Assembly: GCF_003201355.1 (NCBI RefSeq)
Contig: NZ_QICL01000022.1
Location: 17,331-81,330 of the forward strand
From: Indolivaga alginatilytica
GTDB taxonomy: Bacteria > Bacteroidota > Bacteroidia > Bacteroidales > Dysgonomonadaceae
DNA: 64,000 nucleotides
Direction of reading: 5' to 3'
The translations under genes and the position numbers were made by a program. The first letter of the stretch is position 1. Every line of letters begins with the position of its first letter. Below, piece by piece: positions 15,381-24,150 of the stretch. The notes beneath the pieces are model-generated. The model did not search any database. It saw only the letters and a program-made list of their open reading frames with translations, and was not told where the DNA came from.

Positions 15381-15430
15381 GACTACTGGTGTTATGCTTA
15401 CCAAAGCAATAAAAAGGTCTAGGACCTTAA
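15381..15430 (+). repeat. R1 repeat, short copy
   Basis: Reads GACTACTGGTGTTATGCTTA, then CCAAAGCAATAAAAAGGTCT and AGGACCTTAA. This is the distal two-thirds of the R1 consensus. Confidence 0.6.
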
Positions 15431-15443
15431 GTAATGCAAGCTG

Positions 15444-15521
15444 TTTAATGCGATGTTTTATCAGCATAACTATCTCCGGTTGTTATGCCCGGTCAAAGCA
15501 ATAAAAGAGTCTGCGAGCTTA
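15444..15521 (+). repeat. R1 repeat, full-length copy
   Basis: Contains TTTAATGCGATGTTTTATCA, then a dyad around CTCCGGTTGTTATG, then CAAAGCAATAAAAGAGTCTG. It covers the first part of the open frame in front of the TauE gene, so that frame's N-terminus is repeat-derived. Confidence 0.7.
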
Positions 15522-15563
15522 GAACGGAAAAGTAAAACCGAATTTCCATTATTTCGATATGAT

Positions 15564-16403
15564 ATGTCTTTAGAATTATTTACGTTTATTTTATTTCTGG
15601 GAGCTATAGCTGCCGGTTTTTTGGGTTCCCTTACAGGGCTGGGAGGTGGAGTGGTAGTAATCCCTTTACTTACTTTGGGTTTTGGAGTCGATATGCGTTA
15701 TGCCATTGGAGCAGCATTGGTTACGTCGATAGCAAGTTCTTCGGGTGCTGCCGCCGCTTATATAAAAGAAGGTATTACGAATGTCCGAATAGGGATGTTT
15801 CTGGAGATAGCTACCACTACAGGCGCTGTTATAGGTGCTGTTATTGCTATCTGGTTAGATAAAAAATATATTGCCCTTATTTTTGGTTGTGTGCTGATCT
15901 TTTCGGCAATACGAACCATAACTAAGAAGGAGGATAAAATAGATCCTTCTGCACCTGCTGATAAGCTGGCCGAGAAGCTTAAGTTGAACGGGTCTTATCC
16001 CACTAAAGAAGGAGTTGTAAATTATAAAGTACAGAATGTTGCCGCCGGTTATTCATTGATGACTTTGGCAGGTGTTTTGTCAGGCTTATTGGGAATCGGT
16101 TCGGGAGCATTAAAGGTACTGGCAATGGATACTGCCATGAAGATACCTTTTAAAGTGTCTACAACCACGAGCAATTTCATGGTGGGGGTAACAGCTGCCG
16201 CCAGTGCTGTTATTTACTTACAGAGGGGCTATATCGATCCGGGATTGGCGATGCCTATTGTTGTAGGGGTTCTTCTTGGTGCTTTCTTTGGTTCTAAGCT
16301 GTTACCAAAAGTAAATGTCAAAAAACTTAGACTGTTGTTTAGTGTCGTAATCTTCTTTTTGGCAATATCAATGATCTATAATGGATTTACCGGTAAACTT
16401 TAA
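15564..16403 (+). CDS. TauE/SafE-family anion exporter
   Basis: A protein of about 279 residues with roughly eight membrane spans. The two family half-repeats are visible: GFLGSLTGLGGGVVVIPLL near the start and SGLLGIGSGALKVLAM in the middle. The family exports sulfite and other sulfonate-derived anions. ATG 15564 is chosen because the frame upstream (from 15453) runs through an R1 repeat and has no membrane-protein character. A DUF1634 protein gene follows after about 50 nt; the two commonly occur together. The substrate is not determined. Confidence 0.87.
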   Translation: MSLELFTFILFLGAIAAGFLGSLTGLGGGVVVIPLLTLGFGVDMRYAIGAALVTSIASSSGAAAAYIKEGITNVRIGMFLEIATTTGAVIGAVIAIWLDKKYIALIFGCVLIFSAIRTITKKEDKIDPSAPADKLAEKLKLNGSYPTKEGVVNYKVQNVAAGYSLMTLAGVLSGLLGIGSGALKVLAMDTAMKIPFKVSTTTSNFMVGVTAAASAVIYLQRGYIDPGLAMPIVVGVLLGAFFGSKLLPKVNVKKLRLLFSVVIFFLAISMIYNGFTGKL

Positions 16404-16452
16404 ATCAGTTGAGAGTGATCAGTAATCGGTTAACTTGTAAACTTAAAAAAAA

Positions 16453-16863
16453 ATGAAACATATATTTTCAAGGGAATTCTGGGGCGAACGTGATGTCGAA
16501 CAATATATCGGGAAACTGTTGCGATATGGAGTAATGTTGTCATGTGCTATTACTATATTCGGAGGAATCATTTACCTCTATCAGCATAAAGGTATTATGG
16601 TCGATTACAGCCCTGTTCCTACAGGAATGTCTTTTGGTGTAGACGAGTATTTGCGGGAATTGAATACCATATTTCCCCGAATGCTTCATTTTGACGGTGC
16701 TGCCATTGTTCAATTCGGAGTACTTGTACTTATTGCTACTCCTATTATCAGGGTTGCGTTCTCGGCATTCTCTTTTCTGATCGAGAAAGATTATTTGTAT
16801 GTAGTTATTACATTAATCGTTTTAGCAATTATATTAGCTAATATGCTTTTGGGCTTACATTAA
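16453..16863 (+). CDS. DUF1634 membrane protein
   Basis: A 136-residue protein with three membrane spans (residues about 25-45, 85-105 and 113-133). The opening DVEQYIGKLLRYGVMLSCAI is typical of DUF1634. It follows the TauE-family gene and precedes a strong terminator, so the pair forms an operon. It is presumed to be an accessory subunit of the exporter. Confidence 0.85.
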   Translation: MKHIFSREFWGERDVEQYIGKLLRYGVMLSCAITIFGGIIYLYQHKGIMVDYSPVPTGMSFGVDEYLRELNTIFPRMLHFDGAAIVQFGVLVLIATPIIRVAFSAFSFLIEKDYLYVVITLIVLAIILANMLLGLH

Positions 16864-16886
16864 GTTCCATGTAATCAAAAATAGCA

Positions 16887-16928
16887 AATTAATAAAGAGA
16901 AGCATCGATATGCTTCTCTTTATTAATT
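16887..16928. terminator. Strong hairpin terminator
   Basis: A perfect 19-bp stem (AATTAATAAAGAGAAGCAT and its complement) closes the tetraloop CGAT, 24 nt after the DUF1634 stop. The GAGAAG core resembles the hairpin at 39647-39680. Confidence 0.85.
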
Positions 16929-17000
16929 GACGGTACTTGTTTACGGAAAGATTGTGTAGTCATAACTCTATCAGGTGTACTTACGCTTTTCAAATTAATA

Positions 17001-17019
17001 ATAAGGTCTCAGACCTTAT
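17001..17019. repeat. R1 terminal palindrome over a stop codon
   Basis: ATAAGGTCTCAGACCTTAT, a 9-bp dyad around one base. It overlaps the stop codon of the surface-protein gene (17016-17018) and probably ends its transcript. Confidence 0.65.
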
Positions 17020-17600
17020 TTTACCACAAATACAATATTTATATAATCATCGTAGTTCGCTTTTTTGATAGTGGTATAACTCATTATTCCGTTAGCATTT
17101 ATGCTATTGATCGTAATACGTGAAGCATCGTAATAGGTAACATAATACTGTAAATCTGTAGGCGATGTAAAATGAGGGATAGTTGTCGGCGCTCCTGTGC
17201 TTTTATACATAGGTGTGGCATACTCTGTTTTGTATTGAGCATAGAGGTCTTTGGTATATGTTCCTAATGTCGAAGTGGTGATATTGATAGAGGGCATATA
17301 GAAAAACTTACGGTTAAACAGCGTTAGGCAAGTCCATACAGGAACTGTCTCTGATCCTATGTTCTGCGAAATACATCTCTTGTCTGTATCATACACTAAC
17401 AGGCTCGTAGCCGGTTTTATGATTGCTGTTTTTTGAACAGTGGTTAGCTGTGGTATTAACAATCCCTGATTATTTCCTGCTGATTGTATGTCGAGTATTG
17501 CACTGCCATCCGGTGAATCGTTATAAACACCTATTTGAGAATATAAAGGGCTGCATACTATTTGAAGCAGAAGTATCGATAGGTATAGTATCTTTTTCAT
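17016..17600 (-). CDS. Secreted surface protein, paralogue of 19121
   Basis: A 194-residue exported protein with signal peptide MKKILYLSILLLQIVCSPLYS. The mature part opens with the Bacteroidota surface pattern PDGSAILDIQSAGNNQGLLI and then KPATSLLVYDTD. The C-terminal half (NITTSTLGTYTKDLYAQYKT) matches the product at 19121-19708 almost segment by segment, including the ending YDDYINIVFVVK against YATFMNVVFVIK. It is probably an outer-membrane-associated or tail-fibre-like adhesin. The two paralogues flank the PKD gene in a three-gene minus-strand run. Confidence 0.65.
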   Translation of the reverse strand: MKKILYLSILLLQIVCSPLYSQIGVYNDSPDGSAILDIQSAGNNQGLLIPQLTTVQKTAIIKPATSLLVYDTDKRCISQNIGSETVPVWTCLTLFNRKFFYMPSINITTSTLGTYTKDLYAQYKTEYATPMYKSTGAPTTIPHFTSPTDLQYYVTYYDASRITINSINANGIMSYTTIKKANYDDYINIVFVVK

Positions 17601-17614
17601 TTTTATTTTTCGTT

Positions 17615-19105
17615 TTATTTTTGTTGAGCCGTATTAAGCAGATCCGTACGTATCATACGGTTGGTTCTGAATATGCAGTCTGTCACGTTTGCGGGCAGAG
17701 TAACAGGTGAAAGTGCTGCTCCATTGCTTTTATAGGGTGTGATGGTTATGTTGTATTTTCCTGTTGCGGTATAATTGTGCGTTTGCTTGTATATCGTGGT
17801 ACCTGAAACTATAGTCTGGTTTACTTTTGCTGAACCGTCACCGAAATTCCATTCGAGTTTGGTTGGTTGATCGGCTATAGCACCGCTCATACTAATCTCA
17901 ACTGTATATTTGAAGTCATTACCCACACAAACAAACGATTTGTCTACAGCTTTTGCATTGAAGAAGGATGCCACGAATGTAGGAAGTCCCCATTCTGCCG
18001 TACCTGTCAGGTAATTTTCGAACAAATGTATTTTTATATTGGGGATATCATCCTCGGGATTGGGTATAATACCAAGTCTTTTCCCTGATTTTATTATACC
18101 ATACAATCTTCCGTCAGGGCCTGTTTGTACTATACCTATCAGGCTGGTTATCAATTTTGGAGTAGCTGTCATAAATTCAGCTGTAGGTATTACGTATAAT
18201 CCGCCGTTTAATTGTGAGATGAACATATTTTTCCCGCTGGGAGAAAATTCTACTCCATATATACGGCCAAGTGCACTATTACCTCCCGGGTAGATATTGC
18301 GTAATTTAATATTACTGATTTTTCCTGTTGAGTTATCAAAGTCGGCAAGTAATACTTCTCCATTGGGAGCATCTATATTAGCATGACAAATTTGCTTACC
18401 ATCGGGTGACATTTTCATGTAGCCTTCACTAACCATAGGTATTGTAGAAACTGTTCCGGGTATGGTCGTTATTGCTGTAGGTTCAAGATTTACAAATCCG
18501 TTTTTCGTGATAAGCCATGCAAACATATACTGTCCGGTACGGTTAAGCAGCCAGTAATCGGTTCCATTGTCATGCTTTACCGAAGTTACGTTTTCGTAAA
18601 GATTCGTAGTCGTCACATAACCTGTTGTCTTTAGGGCTGTGTTTATATTGGTTACTAATCCGTTTCCACTATTTCCGGCAGCATCAAATACACTATAAAA
18701 TATGCCACCGGAACCAGTACCGCTCTGGGCATTTGATATTATAAAATAAAATCCGGGTTTTTCGGGCCAGGGTATAAGAATTCCCGATTGAGCACTACTC
18801 GAATTACCTCTAAGTCCGGAGGCTATCAATGCTTTATCTTTATTGTAAACTCTCATTCCGTCTGAGAATACAATAATACGTCCATCGCTGTCAGAAAGAG
18901 AGAAACAACCTTCGTAAGTAGATAACGGACTCGATTGGTTAGTGGGTACATCAGTAACGGCAACACTTGAAGCATCGTTTTTTGTTACCGTATTTATAAA
19001 ATCCAAACCGCAGCCCGACCCGAAGAACCAGTTTGCAGCTTCTTTCTGTGCCTGTGCCTGAAAACAACTTACAGCTAATAAAAATAAGAATACGATCTTT
19101 TTCAT
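17615..19105 (-). CDS. PKD-domain secreted protein
   Basis: A 496-residue exported protein (signal MKKIVFLFLLAVSCFQAQA). The mature start EAANWFFGSGCGLDF is the NWYFGxxAGLxF motif of Bacteroidota cell-surface and gliding-associated proteins. Residues 40-370 look like a beta-propeller-type repeat region. A PKD domain follows near 400-470 (LEWNFGDGSAKV, THNYTATGKYNITITPY). It ends RTNRMIRTDLLNTAQQK with no obvious T9SS sorting domain. The product at 38064 is a full-length paralogue with the same ending. It lies between two small surface-protein genes. Confidence 0.75.
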   Translation of the reverse strand: MKKIVFLFLLAVSCFQAQAQKEAANWFFGSGCGLDFINTVTKNDASSVAVTDVPTNQSSPLSTYEGCFSLSDSDGRIIVFSDGMRVYNKDKALIASGLRGNSSSAQSGILIPWPEKPGFYFIISNAQSGTGSGGIFYSVFDAAGNSGNGLVTNINTALKTTGYVTTTNLYENVTSVKHDNGTDYWLLNRTGQYMFAWLITKNGFVNLEPTAITTIPGTVSTIPMVSEGYMKMSPDGKQICHANIDAPNGEVLLADFDNSTGKISNIKLRNIYPGGNSALGRIYGVEFSPSGKNMFISQLNGGLYVIPTAEFMTATPKLITSLIGIVQTGPDGRLYGIIKSGKRLGIIPNPEDDIPNIKIHLFENYLTGTAEWGLPTFVASFFNAKAVDKSFVCVGNDFKYTVEISMSGAIADQPTKLEWNFGDGSAKVNQTIVSGTTIYKQTHNYTATGKYNITITPYKSNGAALSPVTLPANVTDCIFRTNRMIRTDLLNTAQQK

Positions 19106-19120
19106 TTTCCTTTCTTCTCT

Positions 19121-19708
19121 TTATTTAATTACGAATACTACATTCATAAATGTGGCATAATCAGCCTCTTTGAGTATATCATAATTAAGTACTCCCGAAG
19201 CATTCAGGCTGTTGATCTTCAATACTGTATTGTCGTAGTTGGTGATGTAATAATAAAGGTCTGTAGCAGCAGTGAAATAGGGTATCATGGCTGGGGCTCC
19301 TGTACTAACTGTCTTAGGGGTGTTAAACTGTTTCTTGTATTCGGCATACAGATCGAGAGTCTTGGCAGTTACAACGGTCGAAGCATCGATAGATATAGAA
19401 GGCATATAAAACGATTCTGACTTTGTATCTTTGGAGAGGCAAATCCATGCAGGGCTGGTTGGGGTGCCTGCATTTTGCGAAACGCATTTCAGGTTGGTAT
19501 CATATACCATTAATCCGGAGGCCGGATTAGCGATAGCTGTTTTTTGAGCGGTTGTCATGCGAGGTATCAGTAAGCCTTGTGTTATGCTTTCAATATCGAG
19601 GGCTGCACTGGAATGGGGAGAGCTGGTGTTGATTCCGACCTGAGCATGACTTATCTCGAAAGATAGTAGTACACAAAAAATAATTAAAAAGTTTGTTTTC
19701 ATTGTCAT
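19121..19708 (-). CDS. Secreted surface protein
   Basis: A 195-residue exported protein. The start may be 19708 or the second ATG 6 nt later (MKTNFLIIFCVLLSFEISHA). It reads QVGINTSSPHSSAALDIESI, then GLLIPRMTTAQKTAIANPAS, common to Bacteroidota surface proteins. It is the first gene of the cluster. A leader of about 400 nt with a GA/CT repeat and a conserved hairpin stands upstream. A decayed relative lies at 37884-38052. Ligand and role are unknown. Confidence 0.68.
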   Translation of the reverse strand: MTMKTNFLIIFCVLLSFEISHAQVGINTSSPHSSAALDIESITQGLLIPRMTTAQKTAIANPASGLMVYDTNLKCVSQNAGTPTSPAWICLSKDTKSESFYMPSISIDASTVVTAKTLDLYAEYKKQFNTPKTVSTGAPAMIPYFTAATDLYYYITNYDNTVLKINSLNASGVLNYDILKEADYATFMNVVFVIK

Positions 19709-19745
19709 CTTATTATTATGTTAGTTATTTTTTTTCTTGAAAAAA

Positions 19746-19792
19746 GGCAGCAACATGTAATCGCTACACGCTGCTGCCGGATATAGTTGTGC
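19746..19792 (-). ncRNA. Conserved structured leader element, copy 1
   Basis: On the minus strand it reads GCACAACTATAT, 2 nt, then a 33-nt hairpin with a 14-bp stem (two G-U pairs) around TGTAGCGATTACA. The layout is identical at 48722-48768, where stem bases change in compensating ways. It starts 38 nt before the coding region at 19708 and is followed by TTTTTTC, so an attenuator-like role is possible. The same bases could also encode AQLYPAAACSDYMLLP. Confidence 0.6.
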
Positions 19793-19998
19793 CATAGGTA
19801 AACCTTTTGTTCCTACTGATTTTGAACGACAACAACAAAACAAATCAGTTATAAGAAACGGTTTACCTGAACAACTACTATTATATTTATTGGGAAAATA
19901 CTTACGGAATGAATTTCCTGCGTCAGGAATACACACAGAAAAAAGAAGACGGAGTAATCCGTCTAAAATATTTTTGTAACTCATATGCTTGCTAGTTA

Positions 19999-20024
19999 CT
20001 CTCTCTCTCTCTCTCTCTCTCTCT
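19999..20024. repeat. (CT)13 microsatellite in a leader
   Basis: Thirteen perfect CT units, about 290 bp upstream of the surface-protein start at 19708, so GA repeats in the presumed mRNA. Long dinucleotide tracts slip easily, so this may switch expression. Confidence 0.8.
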
Positions 20025-20136
20025 AATATTTTGAAAGAAATAACCAAACTTAAATAGTTAAAATTTAAGATGTTGCCTGTCGGTATATCTGTTAATGGTA
20101 ATGTCATATCTTAGATAAAGAGTTGTTTTACAATGA

Positions 20137-20144
20137 CAAATATA
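20137..20144 (-). promoter_or_regulatory. -7 box for the surface-protein cluster
   Basis: The minus strand reads TATATTTG, matching TAnnTTTG. No clear -33 TTTG is at 19 nt. It would give a leader of about 420 nt containing the GA tract and the hairpin element. Confidence 0.4.
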
Positions 20145-20245
20145 TGAAATTTATTTAATAAAAAATAAATTTCACACAAAAGTGAGATTTTCAAATTTCA
20201 ATACAGGCAAATATTTTTAGTGGTAATATTGTCTTGTATAGAAGC

Positions 20246-20270
20246 GGAGTGTTCTCATTCAGAACACTCT
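20246..20270 (-). terminator. Hairpin after the rRNA methyltransferase gene
   Basis: GAGTGTTCT pairs with AGAACACTC (9 bp, 5-nt loop), about 35 nt beyond the methyltransferase stop. The T tract is weak. Confidence 0.45.
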
Positions 20271-20301
20271 GTTTGACCCGTATTTATACATATCGCAGAA
20301 C

Positions 20302-21489
20302 TTATTCTACATACAATACCAATCCTTTTAAATATTCTCCTTCGGGATGATAAATATTAATAGGATGGTCGGCAGGTTGAGTCAGTTGGTGCAAAATTTT
20401 CACACTTCTGCCTGATTGTGCTGCCGCACTGAATACTGCAAGCCTGAAAGCTTCTTTAGAAACGACCTGAGAGCATGAGAAAGTGAAAAGTATGCCACCC
20501 GGTGCTATTTTTTCAAATGCATTTGCATTTAGTTTCTTATAGCCTTGTAAAGCGTTTCTTATTGCTCCGCGATGTTTGGCAAAAGCAGGAGGATCTAAGA
20601 TGATAAGATCATATTCTCCTTTTTCGATTTTAGCTAAATATTTAAATGCATCTTCAGCGAAGGCTGTATGTCGGCTATCGTCCGGAAAATTCAGTTCCAC
20701 ATTGTTTTGCGTAAACATGATTGCCTTTGCTGAACTGTCTACCGAATGTACCGATTTGGCTTTTCCCCGCATGGCATAAAAAGAAAAGCCTCCTGTGTAG
20801 CAAAACATATTCAGAACCGACCTGTCTTTCGAATACTTCTCTAGTAAAGACCTGTTATCTCTCTGATCTACAAAGAAGCCTGTTTTCTGCCCTTTAACCC
20901 AATCGGCTTGAAATTTCAGTCCGTTTTCAAGAGCAAAATTATCTACATTTTTCCCGCCGAAAAGGTAATCGTTTTCGGGAATAACATTGGGCTTATTGAG
21001 TAAGGTAGTTTCCGATTTATAGTATACGTTTTTTAATCTGTCGCCTAATACTTCGATTAATGCATTACTTATCTCTTTTCTGGAATCGTGCATACCGACT
21101 GAGTGCGATTGCATTACAGCCGTATTTCCATATATGTCGATTACTAATCCGGGCAGATTGTCGCCTTCTCCATGGACTAATCTGTATGCATTGTTTGAAT
21201 CCGAAACTACACCGATTGACTTGCGGAGATTAAAAGCGATTTCCAGTTTTTCTTTCCAGAATGCCGAATCTATTTTTCTTTCCTCAAAACTAAGGACACG
21301 AACCTCTATACTGTCGATCTGAAAATGTCCTACAGCTATAAAATCGTTATTCGATGTATATACGTTTACAACTTCACCTTCAATAAGGTTCGAATCTTTT
21401 TGTGCAACTGCTCCTGAAAAAATCCAGGGATGAAAACGGCGAAGCGATTCTTCTTTCTTCGGTTTAAGTGTAATTTTTTTATAGCTCAT
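20302..21489 (-). CDS. rlmI: SAM-dependent rRNA methyltransferase, RlmI-like
   Basis: A 395-residue protein. The N-terminal PUA domain reads LRRFHPWIFSGAV and EGEVVNVY. A Rossmann methyltransferase domain follows with NMFCYTGGFSFYA (SAM-binding loop), VHSVDSS and the catalytic strand ILDPPAFAK. This is the RlmI family, which makes m5C in 23S rRNA. The two genes upstream (exonuclease, DUF5063) are on the same strand and are frequent neighbours in Bacteroidales. An R1 repeat separates it from the exonuclease gene. The exact rRNA position is assumed from the family. Confidence 0.85.
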   Translation of the reverse strand: MSYKKITLKPKKEESLRRFHPWIFSGAVAQKDSNLIEGEVVNVYTSNNDFIAVGHFQIDSIEVRVLSFEERKIDSAFWKEKLEIAFNLRKSIGVVSDSNNAYRLVHGEGDNLPGLVIDIYGNTAVMQSHSVGMHDSRKEISNALIEVLGDRLKNVYYKSETTLLNKPNVIPENDYLFGGKNVDNFALENGLKFQADWVKGQKTGFFVDQRDNRSLLEKYSKDRSVLNMFCYTGGFSFYAMRGKAKSVHSVDSSAKAIMFTQNNVELNFPDDSRHTAFAEDAFKYLAKIEKGEYDLIILDPPAFAKHRGAIRNALQGYKKLNANAFEKIAPGGILFTFSCSQVVSKEAFRLAVFSAAAQSGRSVKILHQLTQPADHPINIYHPEGEYLKGLVLYVE

Positions 21490-21518
21490 ATCTTCTTAAG
21501 TAATTTCAACTGATTATT

Positions 21519-21590
21519 GACGTTTTTATGACTATAACAATCTCCGGTTATTATATTTGTCAAAGCAATAAATAGATCTTCTATCTTTTT
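21519..21590 (+). repeat. R1 repeat
   Basis: Reads GACGTTTTTATGACTATAAC, then AATCTCCGGTTATTATATTT and GTCAAAGCAATAAATAGATC. It lies between the methyltransferase and exonuclease genes; its last bases touch the exonuclease stop. Confidence 0.6.
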
Positions 21591-22179
21591 ATTCTTCCGC
21601 TAAGTTTGGGCTGAGGCGTATTAATTTATTGTATATCTGCAGGCATGCCCACGCATCGAGAGAAGCATACTTTTGTTGGGCTTCACTCAATACATCCGCT
21701 TCCCAGTTCGAAAGACGCTGGCTTTTGGAAATTTTCTCTCCAAATAATATGGCGTAGATTCTTTGTAATCCATTGTCTTCTATCCCGAATTTTTTCACAA
21801 AAGCCTGTAACTCGATAAAATTTTTGGGCTCTAACTGCATACGTTTTCTTATAGCTGAAAAATCATCTTTAAGAGAAAGTCCGATCTTTTTTATATCCGG
21901 GCTAATCAGGATTTGCTTAAGACATTCCGGTATATCAATAAAATTTAATCTGAATAAAAAACAAGTATCTTCGGTTGACAATTGCATTAGCGCAATTGTT
22001 CGGATAAGTCCTTTTTTGAATGACGGGCGGGTTTCTGTATCAAAACCTATAACGCTGTGTTGCTCTAAAAATGCAACAGCCTTTTGAGCCTCTTTCTCAG
22101 TTTGTACCACAATGATTCGCCCCGGAAAAATTGCTATAGGTAAGGTTGCTATCTCTTCTTTAGTTATTGTACTTACCAC
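21589..22179 (-). CDS. 3'-5' exonuclease, RNase D-like
   Basis: A 196-residue DEDD-family exonuclease. Motif I is VIGFDTETRPSF, motif II lies in KIGLSLKDDFSAI, and motif III is KYASLDAWACLQIY (Asp and the DEDDy Tyr). The catalytic domain is present without an HRDC domain, as in the short Bacteroidota RNase D-like proteins. Its start overlaps the end of the DUF5063 gene by 7 nt, implying coupled translation. The natural substrate (RNA or DNA ends) is not known. Confidence 0.83.
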   Translation of the reverse strand: MVSTITKEEIATLPIAIFPGRIIVVQTEKEAQKAVAFLEQHSVIGFDTETRPSFKKGLIRTIALMQLSTEDTCFLFRLNFIDIPECLKQILISPDIKKIGLSLKDDFSAIRKRMQLEPKNFIELQAFVKKFGIEDNGLQRIYAILFGEKISKSQRLSNWEADVLSEAQQKYASLDAWACLQIYNKLIRLSPNLAEE

Positions 22180-22751
22180 TCGTCCTGTATATTATCGGAA
22201 TCCAAATCATCTTCTTCCGGATTTTCTTCTCCTATCGAATATTTTAGTGAATGGAGTGCACGAAGCACATTTACCAGTTTTTGTCCCCAGTAAAGTTTGA
22301 AGTTTTCGTAACAGGTGTATAAACCTTCACTCATGTTCTCTTCAATGCCCTGCTCATATATAGAAATGAAATTTTTGATGTCTTGATATATATCTGCGAT
22401 GTCTTCTGATATGCTTGCAGCAATGGGGGTGTCACTGTATTTCATGTCTTCCAGAAAAACTTCCAGATAAGTGTCGTTTTCTTTGTAAGCGGTGTATAAC
22501 TTTGATATTATATAATTATAATCGTCTTCGGTAACCGTTATTTCAGGATATATGTCCTCTTCTATTTCTGTTTCGGGCAATAGTGCAGCCTTTAGATATA
22601 GCAGAGGTAATAGTTTTGTTAATTTGTCCGTATACTCTTTGCTTGTTTGAGTCTCCGGATTTTCTAAAAATGTACAGTATTGTACGGCAACTGTTACAAA
22701 TTCAACTACATTTTTTGAAAATACAACATTGCTTGCCAGCTCCTTTCCCAT
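22173..22751 (-). CDS. DUF5063 protein
   Basis: A 192-residue soluble, very acidic, all-helical protein. Landmarks are FVTVAVQYCTFLENPE, LLPLLYLKAALLPE and YTCYENFKLYWGQKLVNVLR, and the tail is a Glu/Asp-rich stretch. This fits DUF5063, a Bacteroidales family usually encoded just before an RNase D-like exonuclease, as here. No function is established. Confidence 0.8.
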   Translation of the reverse strand: MGKELASNVVFSKNVVEFVTVAVQYCTFLENPETQTSKEYTDKLTKLLPLLYLKAALLPETEIEEDIYPEITVTEDDYNYIISKLYTAYKENDTYLEVFLEDMKYSDTPIAASISEDIADIYQDIKNFISIYEQGIEENMSEGLYTCYENFKLYWGQKLVNVLRALHSLKYSIGEENPEEDDLDSDNIQDEW

Positions 22752-22762
22752 TGTGATTTTTT

Positions 22763-22838
22763 TTAAGGTCTCAGACCTGTTTATTGCCTATTCCAGTATA
22801 ATAACAAATGTTTGTTATGACTTTAAAATACGACATTG
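22763..22838 (-). repeat. R1 repeat, reverse copy
   Basis: Begins TTAAGGTCTCAGACCTGTTT and continues ATTGCC...TTTGTTATGAC. It is the R1 consensus in reverse, upstream of the DUF5063 gene. Confidence 0.65.
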
Positions 22839-22949
22839 GATACTATCAGTTACTTATCTGATTTCGATATTACAAATTTAGGAAATAATATTGAAAGATA
22901 GTTCTTGTATGTTATAACTTCTAAAAACACTGATTATATCGACTTTATC

Positions 22950-22980
22950 TTTGTAATGCAACAACTAAATCGTACATTTG
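22950..22980 (+). promoter_or_regulatory. Bacteroidota promoter for the WG-repeat gene
   Basis: TTTG (22950-22953), 19 nt, TACATTTG (22973-22980): an exact consensus. It gives a leader of about 145 nt before ATG 23131. An overlapping TATCTTTG lies at 22946. Confidence 0.65.
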
Positions 22981-23130
22981 CAGAGTATTCTAAAACTAAA
23001 TATTTTTTTCTTATTGCTTCGGCAAGTGTAAACTTTACAGATAGTTACGATTAAGAGGAAAAGACGAAACAGTCATTTTCTGTATTTATAAGAAAAAAGA
23101 ACTAACAATAAAAAGATTTTAATATACTTG

Positions 23131-24120
23131 ATGAAAACAATTGCATTTGTACTAACCGTATTTTTATCCGTAAGCAGTGCTGCTTACTCTCAGAAAGCCG
23201 AAGTTTATCAGAATAAAGAAAAATTTGGAATAAAGCAAGGTGATAAAACTTTGGTGAAAGCCCAATACGACGCAATGGAGCTTTTGGAAGAAGGTTTCTT
23301 TGCTTTCAGAAAGAAAGGTAAATGTGGAGTTATAACCAAGAGTGGGACTGTTGTAATTCCTGAAGCATATGATGATGTGAAATCTTTTGGTAATGGCTTG
23401 TTTCTTGTTAAAGACGGTAAAGCATGGGGATTGGTCGACAGGACAAATAAGTTAGTATTACCTATTGCTTACACAAGTTTTAAATTTGTGAACGATCATC
23501 TTTGTGAAGTTAAATCACAAGGGAAATTCGGTCTTATCAATAAATACGGAGATATTGTTATTCCTGCACAATACGAAGGTGTGGCTCCATTTAACGACAC
23601 TTTCTTTTTAATCGAAAAAGGCGGCAAGTCGGGGCTTATTGATGATGCCGGAAAAGTAGTCGTGGAAGCACAATACGATGGTTTTGACAAAATAGTAGAT
23701 AAAGATCTCTATAATGTGAGATTAGGAAATAAAATAGGTTTAATGACTCCTGAGGGGCAAGTGTTGTTGGCTCCTGTCTATGATGCAATAGAAGATGATT
23801 CGTGTATCGGGATGAAGTTGACCGAAAACGGGAAAATAGGATTTTATACCAAAACCCGCCACCTTATTGCTCCTGCATATTCAAAAGTATTGTTTTATCA
23901 ACCCGAACTTGGTTTGGCTGTGGTAGAGGAAGCCGGTAAGTATGGTATTGTAACTGCTCGTGGAACTGTTACACCTTCCGCTTATGAGAATATAAGTCGT
24001 TTTTCACCCAGAGGAATAGCTTTTGTTGAGAAATCAGGGAAATTAATGGCTATCAATGTTGAAGGTCGCGAGATGGTTCTTCAGGAAATAATGGGAGCAG
24101 GTAACCAGCCTCCTAAATAA
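23131..24120 (+). CDS. WG-repeat exported protein
   Basis: A 329-residue protein with signal peptide MKTIAFVLTVFLSVSSAAYS. The rest is a row of about eleven WG/KWG-type units of roughly 23 residues (for example GKCGVITKSGTVVIPEAYDD, GKFGLINKYGDIVIPAQYEG). Such repeats form beta structures in periplasmic or surface proteins and often mediate binding. ATG 23131 is preferred to the TTG just upstream. It is monocistronic, with a promoter and a terminator of its own. The partner is unknown. Confidence 0.85.
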   Translation: MKTIAFVLTVFLSVSSAAYSQKAEVYQNKEKFGIKQGDKTLVKAQYDAMELLEEGFFAFRKKGKCGVITKSGTVVIPEAYDDVKSFGNGLFLVKDGKAWGLVDRTNKLVLPIAYTSFKFVNDHLCEVKSQGKFGLINKYGDIVIPAQYEGVAPFNDTFFLIEKGGKSGLIDDAGKVVVEAQYDGFDKIVDKDLYNVRLGNKIGLMTPEGQVLLAPVYDAIEDDSCIGMKLTENGKIGFYTKTRHLIAPAYSKVLFYQPELGLAVVEEAGKYGIVTARGTVTPSAYENISRFSPRGIAFVEKSGKLMAINVEGREMVLQEIMGAGNQPPK

Positions 24121-24150
24121 GTGTAGAAATATATCGTTTTATTATATAAA

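Larger units (their letters stand above)
14642..15563. other. Gene-free 0.9-kb region rich in repeats
   Basis: No convincing gene. It holds three R1 copies (14671, 15381, 15444), one R2 array (14928-15073) and a TATCTTTG box (15283-15290) that may begin transcription toward the TauE gene. Confidence 0.6.

Noticed and set aside
19721..20107. Minus-strand open frame of 128 codons upstream of the surface gene
   Set aside because: It crosses the CT tract (RERERERE) and the conserved hairpin, has no domain, and the second locus has stops in the same frame shortly upstream. It is treated as leader, with the peptide reading noted.
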